A stretch of DNA of 64,000 nt from contig OZ026608.1 of NCBI GenBank assembly GCA_964020085.1, forward strand, positions 8,265,679 to 8,329,678, written 5' to 3'. Of the stretch, positions 58,526-64,000 are shown piece after piece. This DNA is from Micromussa lordhowensis (taxonomy: Eukaryota > Cnidaria > Anthozoa > Scleractinia > Lobophylliidae). A program made the translations under genes and the position numbers. Position 1 is the stretch's first letter, and the number at the start of each line of letters is the position of its first letter. The notes beneath the pieces are model-generated. The model worked only from the letters and a program-made list of their open reading frames with translations, was not told the DNA's origin and searched no databases.

Positions 58526-59136
58526 GAGAACATGTTTTCTATTTCTTTTAGAAAATACTGCGACGAAGAAAAAGAAAAACAACTTGTTTACTCAATCATC
58601 AAAATGTAAATTCTCTTTGTTCGCGCCATCGTTACGTCAACAGCTCGTGCTAGTTCTGTGTTTCTATGGAGTTATAGAAACACGGTTTTAAACCAATCAG
58701 CGTGCGTATTTGCTTTGGGTTATTTTCTAAATTCCCATACAAACTCTTATAATAACGCTGTTACGCAATGTGACGGTTCCCAAAGGAGCTTGGGCTACCT
58801 GTGGACCCACCGGTCGGAAACGATGAGGCAAAAATGGAACATATATCTTTTCTACAGTCATCTTTCCTTCATCGTAATCTGCTTGTTACTTAACAAGACA
58901 AATGACAGAAAAACAAGAAGCTAAGCTTAAGGCCTCTGCTTCGAGTCAAACCTAGTTGAACCCTACCGTTTGTTCGATCACCATAGGAATCAAAAATTGT
59001 CTCCTGCAAGACGTATGGATCCCTCTAGATAGCCTTGAAATTACCTAAATAGAAAAAGAAGGATATAATGACAAATTTCGCCCAAAATTTTCAAGAAAAA
59101 TGCTTCTCTTACGCAAAGACCTTGTCGAGCAGCCAT
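53122..59136 (-). CDS. CLPP: CLPP, mitochondrial ATP-dependent Clp protease proteolytic subunit, 8 exons
   Basis: ClpP forms the double heptameric serine-protease chamber that works with CLPX in the mitochondrial matrix. Exons: 59136-59113, 59044-58967, 57174-57103, 55388-55292, 54821-54778, 54409-54266, 53526-53421, 53252-53122; together 696 nt, 231 residues, with all phases consistent. The arginine-rich start (MAARQGLC joined to [17 protein letters not shown]) is a good mitochondrial presequence. The catalytic serine lies in GQACSMGS, the histidine in [12 protein letters not shown] and the aspartate in the last exon before or within GLID. Handle and MYINSPGG elements are intact. The protein is shorter than human CLPP (277), mostly at both ends. 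It converges on SHOC1. Confidence 0.95.
53953..54265. other. Intron sequence without recognised feature (CLPP intron 6)
   Basis: AT-rich intron between CLPP exons 6 and 7 and its surroundings (53527-54265). Short open frames on both strands lack family matches; nothing else seen. Confidence 0.5.
55480..55690. mobile_element. Worn copy of hairpin element 6, CLPP intron 3
   Basis: The sequence follows element 6 (GTTTTC, GAAATAGAAAACAATCATG, then arms CGAGTGGAAGTTTGGCAGAA) but with many changes. The apex (CAC, AA/GA sides, GACA loop) no longer pairs well, so this is an old copy. Confidence 0.65.
56139..56319. mobile_element. MITE with CAGTGGAATCCTGATTTC ends, good copy
   Basis: Terminal inverted repeats TACAGTGGAATCCTGATTTC and GAAATCGGGATGCCACTGTA, 181 bp, with TA at both edges, as for Tc1/mariner or pogo-type targets. 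CLPP intron 3. Confidence 0.8.
56450..56880. repeat. Dispersed repeat with CCCCGGGGG start and TATAGGTATGTG
   Basis: Holds TTACTCCCGTATATGACCTA, TATAGGTATGTGCGGCC, several GTCATAAATAGGGT-like words and ends in GGGAGTCCCCCCCC. The two ends pair as worn inverted repeats. CLPP intron 3. Confidence 0.6.
57698..58804. mobile_element. 1.1-kb TIR element in CLPP intron 2
   Basis: Terminal inverted repeats of about 75 bp (CCACAGGTCGCCCAAGCTCC ... complement CTTGGGCTACCTGTGG) and a direct repeat ACCCA just outside both ends (57693-57697, 58805-58809) mark the edges. It carries a copy of hairpin element 6 next to the right TIR. A plus-strand exon-like stretch at 58214-58298 ([20 protein letters not shown]...) ends at GTAAGT but leads to no gene I can follow. 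Confidence 0.75.
58348..58735. mobile_element. Copy of hairpin element 6, CLPP intron 2
   Basis: A cleaner copy of element 6 in opposite orientation: palindrome 58348-58560, then core to 58735 ending TTATTTTCTAAA. Apex on the minus strand CAC, GA, GCC, ACA, GGC, GA, GTG at 58441-58459. It lacks the element 5 insertion and so shows the empty site. Confidence 0.8.
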
Positions 59137-59854
59137 TTTGATTCTGTGATTAGACCGCTGGTCGATGTCACTACTGACTCCCAACCGTCTCGGGCCCAGT
59201 CCTCGCCCAGTTCCCGAGTCAAACTGAGTACTCAGCATCGCATGTACTTCCCTTGTCAGGTATCATGGGAGTTGTTCAATTGACGCAGGCGGGAAAGTCA
59301 GAAAATAGTGTTTTTTAAGGATATTTCTGAAAATGTAAAGTTTTATAGGGGGGGGGGGGGGGGTTCCTTCTTTACTATCAGATGGTCACGAATTTGTCCT
59401 TAGAAAGGTTTCTAACTGTCATATTTCAGTATAAAGACAATAGACTGCAAGCCTGATACTACGTGAAAACGTTTCGAGAAACCAACATCACAAGAACCGA
59501 TAAAGGAGGATCGCAACAGTGGACAGCTGTTTCGCCCTTATTGGGGCTCGTCAGCACTGTGTTGCGAAGATATGTAACGCCAGCCAAAGAGCCAACGCAC
59601 ATAAATTGCAAAATGACCCGTTCCATGTCAAGTTCCGTACTTTGAACTCACTTGCGCCCAGAAACACGCGTTGCCACATCACGTGTTTCAGGGTGCAAGG
59701 AGACCCAAGTGTCACGATTTGGTGTCTCGAAAAGCAAAAAAATTAAATGTGGCTGGACAAAGCCGGCATAAACATTTAAACATTTAACCGCATTGGCCAG
59801 TGCCATGCTTTAAAACGCAGCGTACACGCGTTAGCAACTGCTCTAAATCTGTAG

Positions 59855-60694
59855 TTAAGAACCCATTGACTCCCGGGTCCCCCGTAACCGGTCGTGACGA
59901 GCGTTGGCCTTTGTTCCACTTCTGACGTCATCACCTTTGACCAAAGTTGGCATCATCTATACTCTAGCTTTGCAGAAGGAAAAGATGTTTCCAGTGATAC
60001 CCAGATCAGAGTGATCGGCTCAATGGAGCCTGAGATATGTACGAAAATGCTCAGAACTTCGAGTCAAAAACGCGGAGCAAAATTTCCTGCTACTACACTT
60101 AGCTACTCCATGGCAAAATTTGCCCGTCTCAACGATGCTTTCTCAGAAGGTTTTGAACTTAAAACAAGCCCAGTAGAAGGTCAATCACTGCCGCAAGGAC
60201 AAGAAAAGGAGAAAAAGGAAAGGCGAAAACACTTAGAAAGGACCGCAAAGCCTAACGTCCAAAAAATCCAAATTTTTATTTCTGCGCAAGCCCGAGCAGA
60301 AATGTCGTAAATCTCGTAAAACGAGGTGCCAGCAATCTCGTTCCAAGAATCTTCGTTCCCCTTCACCAGCGGTTGGAAAACGAGAGTTCTGGGAGCAACC
60401 ATTTCAGGCATGCGCCATAGATGCAGACTGCGCAGTGAAACTGGATGGGCAGAATTCGGTTATTTCCTTTGTTATTCAAAATGGTTGCTCCCAGAGCTCT
60501 CGTTTTCCGACCGCGGGTCAAGGGGAACGAAGACCCTGGGAACGAGATTGCGGTGCCAGTGGAAAGAATCATATCATGTTGCAAATGCTTTATTGAGTAG
60601 ACTTGAGCTAATTTAGCTCATATACATGTTAAAAATCTCCAAAATGCCCAAAAAATGCGTTTTTGGCAAAAATTCCGGGAGTCAATGGGTTAAA
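59855..60694. mobile_element. TIR element with CCCATTGACTCCCGG ends
   Basis: Inverted ends TTAAGAACCCATTGACTCCC and GGGAGTCAATGGGTTAAAG enclose 840 bp. Inside, an open frame at 59894-60310 (+) reads SSDTQIRVIGSMEPEICTKM and a basic, lysine/glutamate-rich tail GQEKEKKERRKHLERTAKPN; no transposase motif is seen. A second inverted pair (60331-60552) follows it. Confidence 0.65.
60331..60552. mobile_element. Inverted-repeat element inside the 59855 element
   Basis: Arms GCAATCTCGTTCC / GGAACGAGATTGC and GGTTGGAAAACGAGAGTTCT GGGAGCAACCATTT with complement AAATGGTTGCTCCCAGAGCT. Non-coding, about 220 bp. Confidence 0.75.
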
Positions 60695-61660
60695 GGACTG
60701 AAAATTGTGTCAATTTATTTGGAACCAATTTCGAAAAGTTAAAAATCAAGTGAACTGCGAAATTAATAGCGCTAAAAAAGCTTATTATGAAAATGCCTTC
60801 AGCAATTGCTGAGGGGATCAAAGGAAAACTTGGAAAACCATCAGTGAACTGACCTCACGAAAGTCCAATAAAACTGTTGTTAATGAGATGGAATATAATG
60901 GTGTAAAACCTGGAGATCAAACAGATATATCCAAAATATTAAACTCCTTTTTCACTGAAATTGGGCCAAGCCTTGGTAGAGACCTGACACTGAGCTGATA
61001 AATCCTTCGAAACTGATAAAAATTTTGTTTTTGAAAAAACAACACCAAAACTGTGACATGTTTTTGCACTACTATCAAAGCTATGTAAGTCAAAGGCAAC
61101 TGGATTAGATAATAACATTTCAGCAAAAAGCCTAAGGGAATGTCCTGATTTACTAGCGGAATCTCTCACTCGTATATTTGATCAATCCCTAATGACGGGT
61201 ATCTTTCCTGATGAGTGGAAATCTGCCAGAGGCACTCCATTATATATATAAAAATTCTGGGAAGCGCTCTGATCCGACGAATTATCGACCAATATCGGTA
61301 ATTCCAGTCGTGGCCAAAGTCTTTGAACGGATAATATACGATCAGCTATATCATTACTTAACTAAAAACAACTTTCTCTCGTACCATCAATCTGGTTTTC
61401 GGTCTTTGCATTCCACGCTCACGGCACTTATCGAAACTACAGATAACTGGGCCATGGATATAGACCGTGGTCTTGTTAATGCTGTCATCTTTTTAGATCT
61501 CAAAAAGGCATCTGAGACAGTAGATCACGATATTTTGTTTTGAAAATTGCAATACTACGGGATTCGTTGGTCCAGCAATCAATGGTTTGCTTTTTATGTA
61601 GATAATCGAATTCAGATTTGTCATATTAATTCTTTAAGTCAACTCCGAAATATAGCTCAA
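60690..61660 (+). pseudogene. Decayed LINE reverse transcriptase fragment
   Basis: The best frame (61211-61543) contains DPTNYRPISVIPVVAKVFER, QSGFRSLHSTLTALIE and NAVIFLDLKKASETVDHDIL, that is RT motifs up to the first aspartate block, where the usual KKAFDTVDH reads KKASETVDH. A TGA ends the frame, and the next codons (YGIRWSSNQWFAFYVDNR) continue the RT in a neighbouring frame. Upstream, 60760-61210 reads like the linker before the RT (TWKTISELTSRKSNKTVVNE) with many stops. Truncated at both ends and dead. Confidence 0.88.
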
Positions 61661-62010
61661 ATAAGATACTAATTACGTGGCACACAACAAAATAACTACC
61701 ACCAAGGCTATAAGGCTTGTATAACTACCTGATACGAAAACCCCAAAAACCAGTGGAGAAAATGGGAACGTGTTTCCCAACCAAATACAGGTGTACTCTG
61801 GGCGCTAGAGGTGACTACAAGGTTTCAAAACCTTCAAATATGAATAAGTCCTAAAATCAAAACTGACGGTTCGATCACCAGGGGGAAAAACTTAAAATTT
61901 ATAACCAATGGTATCGATCAATAACCAATGGTATCAATAACTAGTGATAAAAAAGCTTAAGTACACCCTTGAGGGTTAGGGTTAATCAAATGATTAAGAA
62001 GACGTCATCG
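61660..62010. other. Intergenic stretch without recognised feature
   Basis: No host gene, no clear repeat ends; a short inner duplication AACCAATGGTATC at 61903-61935 is the only pattern noticed. Confidence 0.5.
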
Positions 62011-62215
62011 TCTTTGAAAACCTCCATAGTCAAAACGTTGGCCGTCCATAACAAAACGCTGCAAATCCGGTGTTTTCAAATTAGTCCGGTTTGAAGAGCG
62101 TTTTCTAAAAGCTCCGTTTTCTGTCCGGATTAGTGTTGATAGTAGGCCTTTCTGTATAAATAAAGCTGCGTTTTCAGATTTCTCCACAGTAGAGTGGACG
62201 GAATCTAAACGCCGA
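62010..62215. repeat. Dispersed repeat, AAAACGNAGCTTTTC family
   Basis: Shares TTTGAAGAGCGTTTTCTAAA, AAAGCTCCGTTTTC and TAAAGCTGCGTTTTCAGA with the 46310 copy, ending AGAGTGGACGGAATC. Confidence 0.6.
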
Positions 62216-62364
62216 AAGTCTATTATTGGTTTTGTTTAGTTTCTAATTGGGTAAAGCACGCCTCGCGTTTATTTGAACCAACCGTAATTCACCAAATGCG
62301 ATTAACTTAGCCCGATCATGAATTGTCTTGTTTTACATATACTTCCGAACCCCGGTGTGTTCAA

Positions 62365-62630
62365 CCTAGGCAGCGTTCACTACGCCGAAAAAATTTTAAA
62401 ACGCAGCTTTATTGCTATGTCTACCGTCCATACTAATCCGTCACGAAAACGGAGCTTTTCGAAAACGCTCTCCAAACCGGAGAAATTTGGAATCGCCGGC
62501 CTTGCGTTTTCGTCTGGATGGAAAACATTTTGAAAAACTGAGCTTTTCGAGAAAACAATGGCGTCACGATAATCTTTGACACGCTTTCAGAGTGAAACCT
62601 CTCTTGCTTAGTGTGGATCAGGCCTTAACC
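62365..62630. repeat. Dispersed repeat, AAAACGNAGCTTTTC family, inverted copy
   Basis: Starts CTAGGCAGCGTTCACTACG, contains AAACGGAGCTTTTCGAAAAC and ACCGGAGAAATTTGG, and ends TTAGTGTGGATCAGGCC. Opposite orientation to the 62010 copy. Confidence 0.6.
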
Positions 62631-63464
62631 AATCCGTCAGGGAAACCCGCGCAAGATGACGAGACATCGCTCATCGTCTACAAGTTTATTTCATAGCTTC
62701 TCTTTGGTGGTGGACAAGTGATCTTGAGGCCTGGGGCTGAGAAGGAAAGCCAGGTTGTTCGAAACGATACAATGTTGACTTGATACGTTTCGAACCTAAA
62801 CCGTTTAGGAAGACATTGCATCTTTTTGAAGGAGGTAATGCATTCCGCTGTTTTTAAAAAGGTTAAAAAAGGAACACGACAAAGATCAGAAAAAAATGGT
62901 AGTAAAAAACAAGATCGAAAAACATTCGAAATCCAGTACCTGAGAGCTAGCAATAAATTCATGAATTGAAAAAAAATAGGACAAAATTTGTCATTTTGAG
63001 ATCTCAAATTAAGAAGCTACTTATTAATTATGCTAAATTAATGTAAACGTTCCTTAAAATCAGTAGCTCGACAAATTAACACGTATTGTATTTAATTTAC
63101 ACCGCTACATCACGAAGGGTATATTTCCTGTTAAAAGCTGGCGTTAACAAAAGGCTTTTGACTGATCTGTCATGAGTGATTTTTTTGTCTTATTGCCAAC
63201 GAGCCAGCCGAGCGAAGACGCTCGGCTGGCGAGGCGGCAGAGAATAGTGCCGCGCGAAGAATGGCGTATGCGAAAAAATTCTCGATCGAGCTCAGAAAAA
63301 GTGTAACTGTAAGGTGTAAGATGTAACAATGGGTCAGTTTGAGCCAATTGCAAGGACGGAACTATTCGAGCTATTGTAGTTTTTAGCCAATCAGGAGGCG
63401 CGTTACATCTAGACTTGTCTCGTGGAATGTCATTGTTTCTTTGCTGTTGTGTTTATCCAACTGT

Positions 63465-63990
63465 GAACAATTAATTTATCGAAATGAAAGTTCAATTGGG
63501 GAGCGTACCCTTTACAAAACTCTTCTTCTAATTCGAATATTCAGGAAAACTGCAAATCCAAGACACAAAATCGACACAAAAACGAACCAGCGTGTTCACC
63601 ACAGAATTGAACGAGCATGTTCATGAATCGAAACAGTGTATTCCTTCTCTGTTTACCTATATCGAACTGAAAGTTCCATCGGGCAGCTTTTTGGAAAGAT
63701 TGTGTTCACCAGTCGAACCACTAGAGCAAATCCAGTGTTGAAATCTAGCATATCGAACTGAAGGTTGAGTCGGCAGTGTTTCCGAACAGAACTGAACGAG
63801 CGTGTTTATCATACAGTCGAATCCAGTGTTCAAAACACAAATCGGATCTGTTTTGCCACAGAATTAAACGAGTCAATCAAACTAGCGTGTTCACTTTCAC
63901 TTTGACTTTGCCCATCATATTGAACTGAAAGTTCGACCGAGCAGCGATACATTCCAATACTCTTGATATTCAGGGATTGCGTGACGAACG
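63465..63990. repeat. Degenerate tandem repeat at the right edge
   Basis: The words ATCGAACTGAAAGTTC (63478, 63662, 63751, 63917 with changes), GGGCAGC / GAGCAG and ACAGAATTGAACGAGCGTGT recur with a period near 90-170 bp. No coding sense; the array may run on past the window. Confidence 0.6.
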
Positions 63991-64000
63991 CTACCGGCCG

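Noticed and set aside
63198..63240. Perfect GC-rich hairpin CCAGCCGAGCG / CGCTCGGCTGG
   Set aside because: It resembles the palindrome apexes but has an AAGA loop, no flanking GA pair in register and no long arms, so I left it out of the family.

Overview
This is animal nuclear DNA: three intron-rich protein genes with canonical GT-AG introns, very many small dispersed repeats, and no bacterial-type operons. The repeat families and gene structures look like those of an anthozoan cnidarian, probably a stony coral. That placement is an inference from repeat types I recognise, not a database result.

Layout. Positions 1-31496 (minus strand) hold the first three quarters of HEATR1 (UTP10), a U3 snoRNP / small-subunit processome protein. 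I could place 29 coding exons by homology and splice phase; the last part of the gene lies left of the window. Only 80 bp from its start codon, on the plus strand, begins SHOC1 (C9orf84/ZIP2 type), a meiotic crossover factor, with 25 exons from 31577 to 52935. Its reading phase closes exactly over 5070 nt. CLPP, the mitochondrial Clp protease subunit, runs on the minus strand from 59136 to 53122 in 8 exons and ends tail-to-tail with SHOC1. From 59.2 kb to the end there is no recognisable host gene, only transposon debris and a degenerate tandem repeat.

The introns are filled with mobile elements: two fragments of LINE reverse transcriptase, tRNA-derived SINEs, several MITE families, fold-back elements and microsatellites. 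Three near-identical copies of a roughly 100-nt sequence in HEATR1 introns, on the sense strand, carry box C, box D and a terminal stem, so they are good candidates for intronic C/D snoRNAs. HEATR1 works in the same ribosome-assembly pathway.

The most unusual signal is a set of about 15 imperfect palindromes in introns of all three genes. Their arms differ in sequence, but nearly all share one structured apex: a GC-rich stem capped by a GNA-like triloop and flanked on both sides by the dinucleotide GA. Stem bases change in compensating pairs while GA and the loop stay. Many of these palindromes sit next to a core with short terminal inverted repeats, and some are nested in one another, so that an occupied and an empty site can be compared inside this window.
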